This document shows positions 32,847 to 42,644 of a stretch of 50,129 bases of DNA, piece after piece. This stretch comes from Spirochaetota bacterium (GTDB lineage Bacteria; Spirochaetota; UBA4802; UBA5550): contig WRGT01000069.1 in NCBI GenBank assembly GCA_009787025.1, forward strand, positions 1 to 50,129, read 5' to 3'. Every line of letters starts with the position of its first letter. Position 1 is the stretch's first letter. Under the pieces are notes generated by a model. It saw only the letters and a list, made by a program, of their open reading frames with translations. It had not been told where the DNA came from and did no database searches. The translations under genes were made by a program, and so were the position numbers.

Positions 32847-35027
32847 TCAAATCGCCTTATTGTTCCTCAATGCAAATACAATCAGCTTGCGAGTAATCCT
32901 CTCCTTTATTGACGACGGTTTTTCAAGCTCCATCCTCTCTAAAAACTTTGCAGCAGATTCAGGTATTGGTCTTAAAAATTCAAGAGCAACACCCCGCACG
33001 AACTTTAAGGGCGCTCCGCTCACAAGACTCTTCATAGCCTTTAATGAACCTCCAAGCGTTATCTCTATGGGAAGCAAATCCGTTCCAAACGGGAACGGTT
33101 TAAAATATCCCTGTTCCTGATACGGTTTCAATAGCTTTACAATCTTGTCTGGTGTGTTGTGACGATACTGTTCGGGAATCTCATAATCCTTTGGTATCTT
33201 CTTTGCCTTCTTTGCCTGAGCAAGCAGCTCCGGCTGGAATCTGGAATCTGCAATGTTTAACATCTCTTTAATTATATAGCTGTCGGGTCTGCCCTTTATA
33301 TCTGCAATACCATACTCCGTAACAACAATATCCCTGTAATATCTGGGAACCGAACAGTGACCGTAACTGAAGACTATATTTGACCTCAATGATTTACCCG
33401 AACCCTTTGTGCTCTTAACCATCATTATAAGCCTTGCATCGCGCAGTATATGAGCCATATATGCAAAATCAAGCTGTCCGCCGATACCGCTTATAAGTCT
33501 TCCGTCTTCAAGCTGGTCTGATGCTATTGCTCCGAGCAGAGTTGCCTTCACCCCTGTGTTCACAAACCTGCCGTCTTTTCTCTGGAGTTCGCGCAAGACT
33601 TCGTCTCCATACAACTGATTTACCTTCTCAACTCCGGACATGCCGAATAAACTTCTCTCCTCTTCGCTCATATCATTAAGAGCCTTATAAAAAGCCTGCG
33701 GACCGATAAAAAAAGCTCCAAGTATTACCTTGCCGCCAAGAAGTTCTTTACCAAGTATCTTTCTTATCTTAAGCCTGTTCTCACTCTTACTCATATCACC
33801 GGGATAATTTGTGTTACCGTCTTTAACAGTTCCATTGACAAACTTAAGTCCCTTTTTTAATATTCCGAATTCAGTTAAGAATTTAAAATCTTTCGCTGTG
33901 AGCTTGTCTGAAATAGCCTCCATCTTAAGGAGTTTATCTATAATATCTGCAGGTATCTTATCTGCAGAGAGCTGCCCCTTATTTATCAGCTTCATGACAG
34001 GTATGCTCTCAAAAACCTTACGCTTGAGTATTCCGCTCTTGTACATCTGCATAAACGCGTCAACGAACATCTCAGACGAACCGTATAATCCCTTTTTAAA
34101 GACTCCGGTGTCCCCATGATTTTTTATCAAATCTCCATATCTTGCAGTTAAGCCGCACTTTTCAATGATTTCATTATAGACCTGATTATTCTCATTACGC
34201 AGTATAAGTCCAGAAACAATTGCATCTCCAAGCGCTCCGATACCTACCTGTATTGTTCCCCCGTCCTTTATCAGAGGACTGACATTTAATCCTATCATGT
34301 GGTCGGTCAAAGCTACGGGGTCCTTAGGAGCGCCGAATATCCTGGTATTAAACTTCTCCCCCTGAAGGATTATATCATATTCGTTTTTATCTACAACAGC
34401 GTCTCCATACATGTAAGGCAAATTAGTATTGGCTTCTGCTACCGCAAGAACCTTTTCCCCTCTTGCTTTCAGCGCTTTAACTTCTTCAAGACCTTCTACG
34501 CATATATCCGTGTTGCAGCCCATGGAATACACAGTCTTCCCGTTTATCTTTTTAACTGAAATCAACTGGGCAAAAACATTAATACCGTTTACTAAGGCAT
34601 CGCGGCAGCAGTGGGTATAGTTTGACGGAAGATGATTCATCTGATAATGCTGATTATGCAGATTAACGCCAGCCTTACCAAAAAACTCATATATCTGAAC
34701 GTTTTTTGGTAATTTCCCTGCGCGAATATCTAACATAAAATCAAATTCAGGAACACCGTCGAAAAGCCTCTCTGATATAGGTTTTAAAAATCTTCTCTCT
34801 AGATCGCTGTTCCCCTTAGGCTTTTCAAGAGGTAAAGCTGTTATTATTGACAAAGTCATCTCGGGATCTTCTTTAACCCTTCTGTAAAGTTCATTAGTTA
34901 TAAAGACAGGTTTCCCTAAGCCAAGAGTCATCCCCAACTGAATATCTTTACCTATATACTTAATTATCGCATCTACAGCCTTTTTTACATCGTCTGATAT
35001 TACATTGTTTTTTCCATTTATAAGCAT
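32847..35027 (-). CDS. Acetyl-CoA hydrolase/transferase-like protein, paralogue 2
   Basis: This 726-residue protein is the middle copy. It keeps every hallmark of paralogue 1: GTIQVGIGALGDAIVSGLI, the catalytic GSSEMFVDAFMQMYKSGIL, the same roughly 100-residue insertion, and SGIGGQLDFAYMA. The differences are spread along the chain, so the duplication is not very recent. The ATG at 35027 has an AGGTAGG ribosome site. The gap to gene 1 is 217 bases and contains the duplicated 3' tail and the shared upstream motif. Different acyl specificity from its neighbours is the simplest reason to keep three copies (inference). Confidence 0.8.
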   Translation of the reverse strand: MLINGKNNVISDDVKKAVDAIIKYIGKDIQLGMTLGLGKPVFITNELYRRVKEDPEMTLSIITALPLEKPKGNSDLERRFLKPISERLFDGVPEFDFMLDIRAGKLPKNVQIYEFFGKAGVNLHNQHYQMNHLPSNYTHCCRDALVNGINVFAQLISVKKINGKTVYSMGCNTDICVEGLEEVKALKARGEKVLAVAEANTNLPYMYGDAVVDKNEYDIILQGEKFNTRIFGAPKDPVALTDHMIGLNVSPLIKDGGTIQVGIGALGDAIVSGLILRNENNQVYNEIIEKCGLTARYGDLIKNHGDTGVFKKGLYGSSEMFVDAFMQMYKSGILKRKVFESIPVMKLINKGQLSADKIPADIIDKLLKMEAISDKLTAKDFKFLTEFGILKKGLKFVNGTVKDGNTNYPGDMSKSENRLKIRKILGKELLGGKVILGAFFIGPQAFYKALNDMSEEERSLFGMSGVEKVNQLYGDEVLRELQRKDGRFVNTGVKATLLGAIASDQLEDGRLISGIGGQLDFAYMAHILRDARLIMMVKSTKGSGKSLRSNIVFSYGHCSVPRYYRDIVVTEYGIADIKGRPDSYIIKEMLNIADSRFQPELLAQAKKAKKIPKDYEIPEQYRHNTPDKIVKLLKPYQEQGYFKPFPFGTDLLPIEITLGGSLKAMKSLVSGAPLKFVRGVALEFLRPIPESAAKFLERMELEKPSSIKERITRKLIVFALRNNKAI

Positions 35028-35104
35028 AATACCTACCTGAATATTTATAAAAATTTTTTACACAAACATTAGACAAAACAGAATTTCTATCTATTTATAA
35101 ATAG

Positions 35105-35146
35105 ATTATATCATAAAACAATTTTCATCAACAACTTTTTTTAAAA
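35105..35146 (-). promoter_or_regulatory. Conserved upstream motif, probable promoter of CoA-transferase 2
   Basis: TATAAT on the minus strand (plus-strand ATTATA at 35105-35110) lies 18 bases from TTGTTG, with the same TTTTCATCAACAACTTTTTT block as upstream of gene 1. The spacing here is acceptable for a housekeeping promoter. Confidence 0.45.
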
Positions 35147-35186
35147 AAGATATATTACAACGATCATAAATAGGCAGGCATATAAA

Positions 35187-35221
35187 ATAGAGCTCTATAG
35201 GGGCGGATAATATCCGCCCCT
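35187..35221 (-). terminator. Paired palindromes after CoA-transferase 3
   Basis: A strong hairpin AGGGGCGG/CCGCCCCT (35199-35206 and 35214-35221) and a 12 bp palindrome ATAGAGCTCTAT (35187-35198) follow the gene 3 stop codon at 35239. On the minus strand the second palindrome runs into TTTTATA, so the pair may terminate transcription, though the U tract is short. Confidence 0.5.
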
Positions 35222-35238
35222 GTACTTATAAAAAAATA

Positions 35239-37413
35239 TTAAATCGCCTTATTATTCCTTAGGGCAAATACAATCAGCTTACGCATAACCCTTTCTTTCA
35301 GGGATGATACTTTTGAAAAATTCATCCTCTCTAAAAATGGTGCGGCAGATTTAGGTATGGGTCTTAATAATTCAAAGAAAACACCACGCGCAAACTTTAA
35401 GGTCGATCCGCTTGCTAAAGCCTTCATTCCCTTCAACGAACCTCCGAGAATTATCTCCTGCTGAGTCAAATCTGTTCCAAATGGGAATGATTGAAAAAAT
35501 CCCTTGCTCTGATAAGGTTTTAACAGACTAATAATCTTGTCAGGATAATTGTGACGATACTGCTCAGGTATCTCATAGTCCTTTGGTATCTTCTTAGCAT
35601 CCTTTGCCTGTTTCAGCAGCTGAGGCTGAAATCTTGAATCCGCAATATTTAACATCTCTTGAATAATATATCTGTCAGGTTTGCCCTTCACATCCGCTAT
35701 ACCATACTCTGTAACAACAATATCCCTTAAATGTCTGGGGACCGAACAGTGTCCATAGTTCCAAACTATATTTGACTTCAATGATTTGCCCGAACCCTTT
35801 ACACTCTTAATCATCATTATGAGCCTTGAATCACGCAGTAAATTAGACATATATGCAAAATCAAACTGCCCGCCGATACCACTCACAACTCTACCGTCTT
35901 CAAGCTGGTCAGATGCTATCGCCCCAAGCAGAGAAGCCTTCATTCCTGTATTTATAAATCTGCCGTCCTTTCTCTGCAGTGATCGAAGCTCCTCACCGCC
36001 ATATAACTGATTTACCTTCTCAACACCGGACATACCGAATTGACTCCGTTCCTCTTCACTCATTTCATTAAGAGCCTGATAAAAAGCCTGCGGTCCGAGG
36101 AAAAAGGCTCCCAGTATTACCTGTCCTCCTAAAAGCTCCTTGCCCAATATCTTTCTTATCTTAGTCCTATTCTCGCTTTTAGTCATATCACCGGGATAGT
36201 TCACATTACCATCTTTAATAATTCCATTGGCAAATTTAAGTCCTTTCTTTAGTATTCCGAATTTAGTCAAAAATTTAAAATCTTTCTCTGTAAGTTTTGT
36301 CTGAATAGCCTCTATCTTAAGGAGCTTATCTATAATATCCACAGGGATTTTATCTGCGGAGAGCTGCCCGCTATTGATCAACTTCATGATCGGTATACTT
36401 TCAAAAACCTTGCGTTTAAGTATACCCCTCTTGTACATCTGCATAAATACGTCAACAAACATCTCGGACGAACCGTATAATCCCTTTTTGAAGACTCCAG
36501 TACCGCCCCAATCTCTTATAAGATCGCCATACCTTGCAAGTACACCGGCTTTTTCAAGAACCTCATTGTACACTTCATTATTCTCATTTCTGAGTATAAG
36601 CCCGTAACCAATGGCATCACCAAGCGCTCCTATACCTACCTGTATTGTTCCTCCGTCTTTAATCAGAGAACTGACATTTAACCCTATCATGTGATCGGTC
36701 AAAGCTACAGCATCCTTGGGAGCGCCGAACAGCTTATTATTAAACTGCTCACCTTGGAGTATCACGTCATATTCATTTTTATCTACAATAGCGTCGCCAT
36801 ACATAAACGGCATTTTTTCATTAGCTTCGGCTATTATAGCAACCTTCTTCCCGTTAGCTCTCATTTTTTTAAGCGTTTCAAGGGCTTCTATCCATATATC
36901 AGTGTTAGAAGCCATTGAATACACGGTCTTCCCGTTTATCTTCTTAACCGAGAGCTCCTGAGCCATAACATTAAATCCGTACATTATGGCATCACGAGCG
37001 CAGTTAGTGTAGTTTGATGAAAAGTGATGCATCTGCCAATGCTGACTATTCATATTAGCGCCCGCTTTTCCGAAAAATTCATGTACGTTAACATTCTTTG
37101 GCAACGTATTTGCGCGCAGATCGAACATAAAATCAAATTCCGGAACACCGTCAAAGAGCCTTTCTGCTATAGGTCTTAAAAATCTTCTCTCTATTTCGCT
37201 GTTCCCTTTAGGCTTTTCAAGAGGTATAGCGGTTACTATTGTTAACTTCATCTCCGGATCTTCTTTTGCCCTTCTATACAATTCATTTGCTACAAAAGCA
37301 GATTTCCCTAAACCAAGAGTCATACCAAGACAAATATCTTTACCTACATGCTTAATTGTATCATCTACAACTTTTTTTACATCATTTGCGATTACGCCGC
37401 TTTTTCCATTCAT
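35239..37413 (-). CDS. Acetyl-CoA hydrolase/transferase-like protein, paralogue 3
   Basis: From the ATG at 37413 (AAAGGTG before it; the track's 37422 start is a GTG) the protein has 724 residues. It shares GTIQVGIGALGDAIGYGLI, catalytic GSSEMFVDVFMQMYKRGIL, the same insertion and SGIGGQFDFAYMS with the other two. It differs most near the C-terminus (SGSTLKFARGVFFELLRPIPKSAAPFLERMNFSKV) and in having another upstream region without the shared TATAAT block. It is the first of the cluster in transcription order. The end of the gene is followed by a palindrome pair unlike the tails of genes 1 and 2, so it is probably the oldest copy. Confidence 0.8.
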   Translation of the reverse strand: MNGKSGVIANDVKKVVDDTIKHVGKDICLGMTLGLGKSAFVANELYRRAKEDPEMKLTIVTAIPLEKPKGNSEIERRFLRPIAERLFDGVPEFDFMFDLRANTLPKNVNVHEFFGKAGANMNSQHWQMHHFSSNYTNCARDAIMYGFNVMAQELSVKKINGKTVYSMASNTDIWIEALETLKKMRANGKKVAIIAEANEKMPFMYGDAIVDKNEYDVILQGEQFNNKLFGAPKDAVALTDHMIGLNVSSLIKDGGTIQVGIGALGDAIGYGLILRNENNEVYNEVLEKAGVLARYGDLIRDWGGTGVFKKGLYGSSEMFVDVFMQMYKRGILKRKVFESIPIMKLINSGQLSADKIPVDIIDKLLKIEAIQTKLTEKDFKFLTKFGILKKGLKFANGIIKDGNVNYPGDMTKSENRTKIRKILGKELLGGQVILGAFFLGPQAFYQALNEMSEEERSQFGMSGVEKVNQLYGGEELRSLQRKDGRFINTGMKASLLGAIASDQLEDGRVVSGIGGQFDFAYMSNLLRDSRLIMMIKSVKGSGKSLKSNIVWNYGHCSVPRHLRDIVVTEYGIADVKGKPDRYIIQEMLNIADSRFQPQLLKQAKDAKKIPKDYEIPEQYRHNYPDKIISLLKPYQSKGFFQSFPFGTDLTQQEIILGGSLKGMKALASGSTLKFARGVFFELLRPIPKSAAPFLERMNFSKVSSLKERVMRKLIVFALRNNKAI

Positions 37414-37641
37414 AACACTCACCTTTTATTTATAAAAATTTTTTACATGAAAATTTAAATAAGATTTTAAAACTTAACAAATAAAAATAATTAATAATCA
37501 ATACGATTATAAACTTTTATTATAAAAATACTACTACTTTTTTATAATAAAATATTTTTTTATGATAATAATAAAATTTTTATTAAATAAACATAGATAA
37601 TGGTAACTTTAGTGCTTTTTTTCTTATAATAACATCTATTA

Positions 37642-40461
37642 TTAAACACTCTTTTTGAACATCTTTGCAAGAAACTGACCAGTGTATGATGATCCGATTT
37701 TAGTCAACTGCTCGGGAGTGCCTGTCCCTATGAGCCTTCCGCCTGCATCACCTCCCTCAGGACCAAGATCAATTATATAATCGGCTGTCTTTATTACATC
37801 GAGATTGTGTTCAATAACTATTACGCTGTTACCTTTATCTACAAGCGAGTTTAGAACTTCTATGAGTTTTCTAATATCATCAAAGTGAAGTCCCGTAGTA
37901 GGCTCATCAAGTATATATACAGTCTTTCCGGTACCCTTTTTTGAGAGCTCTGTTGCAAGTTTAATCCTCTGCGCCTCCCCCCCTGAAAGTGTTGTTGCAG
38001 GCTGACCAAGCTTAATATATCCCAGTCCCACCCTTTGCAATGTTTCCAGCTTTGAATTTACAGATGGTATGCTGTCAAAAAACGGAATAGCCTCATCAAC
38101 AGTCATATCAAGGACTTCAAAAATATTCTTCCCTTTAAATCTCACTTCAAGCGTTTCATGGTTATATCTCTTACCCTTGCATACATCGCATGTAATATAT
38201 ACGTCGGGCAAAAAATGCATCTCTATTTTTTTTACTCCGTCCCCCTCGCAGGATTCACATCTCCCGCCGGGAACATTAAATGAAAATCTCCCTGCCTTAT
38301 ACCCGCGCACCCTTGATTCGGGAAGTTTTGTATAGAGATCACGTATTGGAGTAAAAAGACCCGTATATGTTGCAGGATTTGATCTTGGAGTTCTGCCTAT
38401 CGGCGATTGGTCTATATCAATTACCTTATCAATATATTCAATGCCGTATATCTCATCAAATGCGCCGGGGTATTCCTTAGACTTCATTACAAGAGATGAC
38501 AGTGCTTTATATAAAATTTCTATAATAAGAGACGACTTCCCCGATCCCGAAACTCCGGTAACTGCCGTAAAAAGACCTAACGGAAAACTTACGTCTATCT
38601 TCTTTAAATTATTTTCAGCCGCGCCTTTAACTGTTATAAACTTTTCAGCTTTCCGTCTATCTTTAGGAACAGGTATTGTTTTTTTACCTGAGAGATAATT
38701 CCCTGTAATAGACTTAGGAGACTCCTTAATATCCTCAGGCGTACCCATAGCTACAATATACCCGCCGTTTACGCCTGCGCCTGGTCCAAGGTCAACAACA
38801 TAATCCGCTTCCATGATTGTTTCCTCATCATGCTCAACAACCAATACGGTATTCCCTATATCGCGGAGATGCTTTAATGTCTTCATCAATCTCTCGTTAT
38901 CCCTCTGATGAAGACCTATGCTCGGTTCATCTAAAACATAGAGTACGCCAGTAAGCGCAGCCCCTATCTGAGTAGCCAGCCTGATCCGCTGAGATTCTCC
39001 CCCTGAAAGCGTACCGGCAGCTCTTTCCAAAGTGAGATAATCAATCCCAACATCAATAAGGAATTTCAGCCTCGCCTTAATCTCCTTGAGTATCTGCTCT
39101 GCAATCTTTTGCTCTGTGCTGTTTAGTTTAATTGAATTGAAAAACTCAAGCGATTCTTTTATAGACATTGAAGATATATCGTTTATTCCCTTGCCTGCAA
39201 CCTTTACTGCCAAAATCTCAGGCTTTAACCTTTTGCCGCCGCAGGCAGTGCACACATTGTTAGACATGTATCTCTCCATCCACATGCGCATCTCTTCGGA
39301 ATTTGTCTCCTTATACCTTCTTTCAAGATTCGGCAGCACGCCTTCAAATGATCTTGAAAATTTGAACTCCGCTTCACTGCGCTTTATATCATAGTCCACC
39401 TTATTTCTGCCTGTACCGTACAGTATTACTTTTTTGACATTTTCGGAAAGGTTCTTCCAGGGAGTATCAGGATTAAATTTTAAACTTTTCGCAAGAGCCT
39501 GAATCGTTTCAAGGTACCAGTAGCTTGTACTTTTACCCCACACTTCCAAAACTCCGTCGTTAAGAGATTTCTCTGGGTCGGATACAATCCGTTCGGGATC
39601 AAACTGCATAATATAACCAAGACCGTCACATTCGGGACAGGCGCCGTATGGGCTGTTAAAAGAGAACATCCTCGGAGAGAGTTCAGGAATGGAAATACCG
39701 CAATCGGCGCAGGAGAGTTGCGTTGAAAATATGTGTTCGTCATCATCTACAAGAGCTATAATTAAACCCTCACTGAGATCAATTGCAGTCTCAATAGATT
39801 CTGCCAATCTGGATCTTATCCCGTCCTTAATAACAATCCTGTCTACAACTACATCTATTGTATGTTTCTTATTCTTTTCTAAAACAATATCATCATCAAC
39901 GGTTTTAAATTCTCCATCAATCCTAAGCCTCACAAAACCGTTCTTTTTAACCTGATCTATGCTGTCAACATGTTCGCCTTTTTTCCCTCTTACTATGGGC
40001 GCAAGTATCTGACACTTGGAATTTTTCTTAAACGTAAGTATAGATTCAACTATCTGATCGACAGATTGTGAGGATATTTTCTTACCGCATTTATGACAGT
40101 ATGGAATACCTATTCTGGCATAGAGAAGGCGGAAGTAATCATATATCTCCGTAACAGTACCGACTGTAGATCGCGGATTTCTATGCGTAGTCTTTTGTTC
40201 AATAGATATGGCAGGGGAGAGACCGTCAATAAAATCAACATTAGGCTTCTCCATTAAACCAAGGAACTGTCTTGCATAAGCAGACAGAGATTCAACATAT
40301 CTTCTCTGTCCCTCGGCATAAATAGTATCAAAAGCAAGAGACGATTTCCCTGAGCCGGAAAGTCCGGTTATAACAGTAAGCTTATCACGCGGTATCTCAA
40401 GTGAAATATTTTTTAAATTGTGCTCTTTAGCTCCCTTAATAACAATCTTTCTATCTTTCAT
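37642..40461 (-). CDS. uvrA: Excinuclease ABC subunit A (UvrA)
   Basis: The 939-residue protein has the full UvrA layout: Walker [36 protein letters not shown] at residues about 32-66, the first zinc finger [48 protein letters not shown] with [13 protein letters not shown], then Walker [12 protein letters not shown] of the second ATPase, the second zinc finger [35 protein letters not shown], and [16 protein letters not shown] with [12 protein letters not shown]. It recognises DNA damage and loads UvrB in nucleotide excision repair. Its ATG overlaps the stop of the preceding zinc-ribbon gene (ATGA), so the two are translationally coupled. Confidence 0.97.
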   Translation of the reverse strand: MKDRKIVIKGAKEHNLKNISLEIPRDKLTVITGLSGSGKSSLAFDTIYAEGQRRYVESLSAYARQFLGLMEKPNVDFIDGLSPAISIEQKTTHRNPRSTVGTVTEIYDYFRLLYARIGIPYCHKCGKKISSQSVDQIVESILTFKKNSKCQILAPIVRGKKGEHVDSIDQVKKNGFVRLRIDGEFKTVDDDIVLEKNKKHTIDVVVDRIVIKDGIRSRLAESIETAIDLSEGLIIALVDDDEHIFSTQLSCADCGISIPELSPRMFSFNSPYGACPECDGLGYIMQFDPERIVSDPEKSLNDGVLEVWGKSTSYWYLETIQALAKSLKFNPDTPWKNLSENVKKVILYGTGRNKVDYDIKRSEAEFKFSRSFEGVLPNLERRYKETNSEEMRMWMERYMSNNVCTACGGKRLKPEILAVKVAGKGINDISSMSIKESLEFFNSIKLNSTEQKIAEQILKEIKARLKFLIDVGIDYLTLERAAGTLSGGESQRIRLATQIGAALTGVLYVLDEPSIGLHQRDNERLMKTLKHLRDIGNTVLVVEHDEETIMEADYVVDLGPGAGVNGGYIVAMGTPEDIKESPKSITGNYLSGKKTIPVPKDRRKAEKFITVKGAAENNLKKIDVSFPLGLFTAVTGVSGSGKSSLIIEILYKALSSLVMKSKEYPGAFDEIYGIEYIDKVIDIDQSPIGRTPRSNPATYTGLFTPIRDLYTKLPESRVRGYKAGRFSFNVPGGRCESCEGDGVKKIEMHFLPDVYITCDVCKGKRYNHETLEVRFKGKNIFEVLDMTVDEAIPFFDSIPSVNSKLETLQRVGLGYIKLGQPATTLSGGEAQRIKLATELSKKGTGKTVYILDEPTTGLHFDDIRKLIEVLNSLVDKGNSVIVIEHNLDVIKTADYIIDLGPEGGDAGGRLIGTGTPEQLTKIGSSYTGQFLAKMFKKSV

Positions 40462-40751
40462 ATCAAAGTAATATTAATAGAGCCGCACATTGGGCAGATA
40501 ATATCCCTTTCCATATCGTCATCTTCAAAATCATGCCTTTTCTTAACAAGAACATCATCCCACCTGTAATCGCAATCCTCACATGCGTAGCTTATATGGA
40601 CTTTTCTCTCGTCGGATTCGGAATACAGTTCGTCATCTTCATCAAGAAAATCGTCGGAGTCCATTAACTCCTCTTCATTATAATTTTCCTCATAGTAATC
40701 ATCTTCATACACTTCATCATTTAAATCTTTTTCAATAAAATCGTCTCCCAT
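40458..40751 (-). CDS. Small acidic zinc-ribbon protein coupled to uvrA
   Basis: From the ATG at 40751 (AAGGA before it; the track's 40769 start is a TTG) the protein has 97 residues. The first half is extremely acidic ([31 protein letters not shown]), the second is a zinc ribbon with CEDC and, 33 residues on, CPMC. Its stop codon overlaps the uvrA start codon. It is not recognised. The acidic part could mimic DNA or bind a basic surface, and the ribbon may bind metal or nucleic acid; the coupling suggests it acts with UvrA or is co-regulated with it (inference). Confidence 0.6.
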   Translation of the reverse strand: MGDDFIEKDLNDEVYEDDYYEENYNEEELMDSDDFLDEDDELYSESDERKVHISYACEDCDYRWDDVLVKKRHDFEDDDMERDIICPMCGSINITLI

Positions 40752-40867
40752 TTTATTACCATCCTTCAATATGATGATTTTGTATTTTATGCCAAAATTC
40801 CATCAAATAGTAAATATAAAAATAACAAAAAAGCAGGGTTATTATTTGTCAAAAAAATTTTAAAAGT

Positions 40868-41506
40868 TTAGTTAGATATTTTCAATTTTGTTTCTTCATT
40901 TTTTAACAGTGATTTTATAAAATTTCCATCTAATTCTGTGATTTTTCTTGAGGTAACAATTATATCCCATATACCCCAATTTTCAGCTTTCTGCGCATAC
41001 TCACGTATAACAATATAAAACTTACCCGGATAGGACAGGTCATAAGGAATATCTACTTCAAACAATTTATTGCCTGTCAAACAACTTGTATCTGCTGTTG
41101 CTACAAGTTTTGTGTTGTCATATATGTCTTTAACATAGATCTTAAGCTTAGAGTCAAAGGGGAGTTTTTTCTCTTTGTAGCGAAAAAAATCAAAATACGC
41201 CCTGTAAAAAAGATCTCTTTTATATCCGCTAACAGGTATTTCTACTTCAAATTGTTTTATAAAAAAACCCTTATTATCTATTACAGGCGGAGAATCCGAC
41301 AGAAGAGTAAGACCTGTGTTATACGCCCAATTTGCTGCATATTTATAATCTATAATCTCAGCTGCAATGCCATCCCCTCCATTATTAATATTTATACTAT
41401 TAATAACAATGGTATCACTTTCAGCCGTATTCTGCGGAGATACGGGGAGTACTGATAGAATTATAAAAAGTTGTATTATTATAGCAATTTTGTAATTTAT
41501 AAGCAT
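40868..41506 (-). CDS. Hypothetical secreted protein
   Basis: The 212-residue protein has a signal peptide-like N-terminus (YKIAIIIQLFIILSVLPVSPQN) and a mature part rich in short beta strands (FFIKQFEVEIPVSGYKRDLFYRAYFDFF, KLKIYVKDIYD, YPGKFYIVIREYAQKAENWGIWDIIVTSRKI), suggestive of a beta-sandwich. No family is recognised. The only Shine-Dalgarno-like GGAG directly touches the ATG, with no spacing. A MITE-like repeat begins 6 bases upstream of the start codon, so the native leader may have been replaced by it. Confidence 0.5.
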   Translation of the reverse strand: MLINYKIAIIIQLFIILSVLPVSPQNTAESDTIVINSININNGGDGIAAEIIDYKYAANWAYNTGLTLLSDSPPVIDNKGFFIKQFEVEIPVSGYKRDLFYRAYFDFFRYKEKKLPFDSKLKIYVKDIYDNTKLVATADTSCLTGNKLFEVDIPYDLSYPGKFYIVIREYAQKAENWGIWDIIVTSRKITELDGNFIKSLLKNEETKLKISN

Positions 41507-41511
41507 CTCCT

Positions 41512-41680
41512 TCTACGTCATCGCGAGCCGAGTTTTAAGTTCATCAGTTAGAACAATGTAAACTCGGCGTGGCGATCCAGTGGAATACAATCCAGCAGGA
41601 TAAATTAAGACCCTGGATTGCCACGCGCAGGTTACACAATCTGTACTCAAGCATGGCTGAAGCGCTCGCAATGACATAGA
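41512..41680. mobile_element. MITE-like palindromic element, copy A
   Basis: A 169 bp non-coding element with imperfect terminal inverted repeats: TCTACGTCATCGCGAGC at one end and GCTCGCAATGACATAGA at the other (15 of 17 bases complementary). The interior contains a second inverted pair (GCGTGGCGATCCAG and CTGGATTGCCACGC). A second copy in the opposite orientation starts at 50002. Copy A has a 15-base stretch (TGGAATACAATCCAG) that copy B lacks. It encodes no protein, so it would depend on a transposase from elsewhere if mobile at all. Confidence 0.75.
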
Positions 41681-41736
41681 AAAAATGTAAATATCTCAAT
41701 ATATTTAATACTTATCAGACAACATCGAAAATTCGG

Positions 41737-42309
41737 CTATTTTATCAGCCTCATTACCTTTTCAGCATCAAGGTTAGAAATATTTTCAATCCCAAGGTTC
41801 GTATTTTTTAAAGTATCATTAATTCCGACCATTAGACTTTCTATCTTTTTATTTGAAATAATATTATTTGAAATAACATTCGATGCGGCAATATTATCCA
41901 TCTCTACCTGAATCTTAGTCAAAGATGTTAAATTACTTGAAATAAGAACATCTATTTCATTCTTTTTTAACTTAAATGCATCTGCCGTTAATTGCGGTCC
42001 GACAAAATCCTTTAATATTCTGTTATTATTAAACAGGGTTTCGTTCATTATAGTATCTAATGCAGCAGGATTAGAGACAGATAAGAGTCTATCAAGACCT
42101 CTGCTTATCATTTGGTTTTTTGTAAGTGATGTTTGAATCTCTTTTACTTCTTTTTCGATAGTTTCAATTCTTGAATTTATGGCATTTTTGATACTGATTG
42201 AATCATTTTTTGAATTTACGCTATCCTGTTTAAGTTCTTTTTCGTCGGATTTCTTTTTATTATTGATATTTTGGGCTGAACCAAGTATACTATCTGCAGT
42301 TATTTTCAT
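41737..42309 (-). CDS. Hypothetical helical protein
   Basis: The 190-residue protein has no signal peptide or membrane segment. Its first 60 residues are charged and low in complexity (INNKKKSDEKELKQDSVNSKNDS), followed by predicted helical and coiled-coil regions (INSRIETIEKEVKEIQTSLTKNQMISRGLDRLL, later NEIDVLISSNLTSLTKIQVEMDNIAAS). The ATG has a GGAAGGTG site 4 bases upstream, so the start is well supported. No family is recognised; the start MKITADSILGSAQN and overall helical nature would fit a structural or flagellum-associated protein, but nothing proves it. Confidence 0.55.
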   Translation of the reverse strand: MKITADSILGSAQNINNKKKSDEKELKQDSVNSKNDSISIKNAINSRIETIEKEVKEIQTSLTKNQMISRGLDRLLSVSNPAALDTIMNETLFNNNRILKDFVGPQLTADAFKLKKNEIDVLISSNLTSLTKIQVEMDNIAASNVISNNIISNKKIESLMVGINDTLKNTNLGIENISNLDAEKVMRLIK

Positions 42310-42644
42310 TTTACACCTTCCATTGTGTCTATATTTCTATATTTATAACTCCTATAACCATTATATAAGCGCTATTTCAATTTGTCAAGTATTTTCATGC
42401 AGGCAATCTGAGTTTTCCAGTTTTACGGATTGAAGCGAGATGTCTTTTTTCTTCCTGCTTTATTTCGTAGATTTCAGTAAGGGACTCCTCAAGTTCGGAG
42501 GCTCTGACCCCTAACCTCACATATTTCATGACGAAACAATTTTTGATTAAAAAAGTCTTTGGCAAAAAAAATTTTAAAAAAAGCCAACTACGAGCGTTTA
42601 TATAATTAATTAAGTTAAAATATTATAAACACAGAGTTAATTAT
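42310..42644. other. Intergenic region before the HEPN genes
   Basis: This 335 bp region separates a minus-strand gene from the plus-strand HEPN pair. It holds the small minus-strand frame at 42395-42529, the GGCTCTGACCCCT 13-mer at 42500-42512 that also occurs at 76-88, and an AT-rich stretch next to the HEPN ATG with a TATAAT-like TATTATAAA. No terminator was found. Confidence 0.4.
42395..42529 (-). CDS. Possible 44-residue small protein
   Basis: An ATG at 42529 opens 44 codons ending at 42395: KYVRLGVRASELEESLTEIYEIKQEEKRHLASIRKTG and a short tail. The composition is helix-like and charged. There is no ribosome binding site and it could be a relic of a longer gene or chance. It is below the length limit of the ORF track. 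Confidence 0.2.
   Translation of the reverse strand: MKYVRLGVRASELEESLTEIYEIKQEEKRHLASIRKTGKLRLPA

Noticed and set aside
42500-42512. 13-mer GGCTCTGACCCCT also at 76-88 and 15003-15015
   Set aside because: Several repeated 13-mers are expected by chance in 50 kb, and the third copy lies within conserved coding sequence (Ldh family), so this alone is not evidence of an element.
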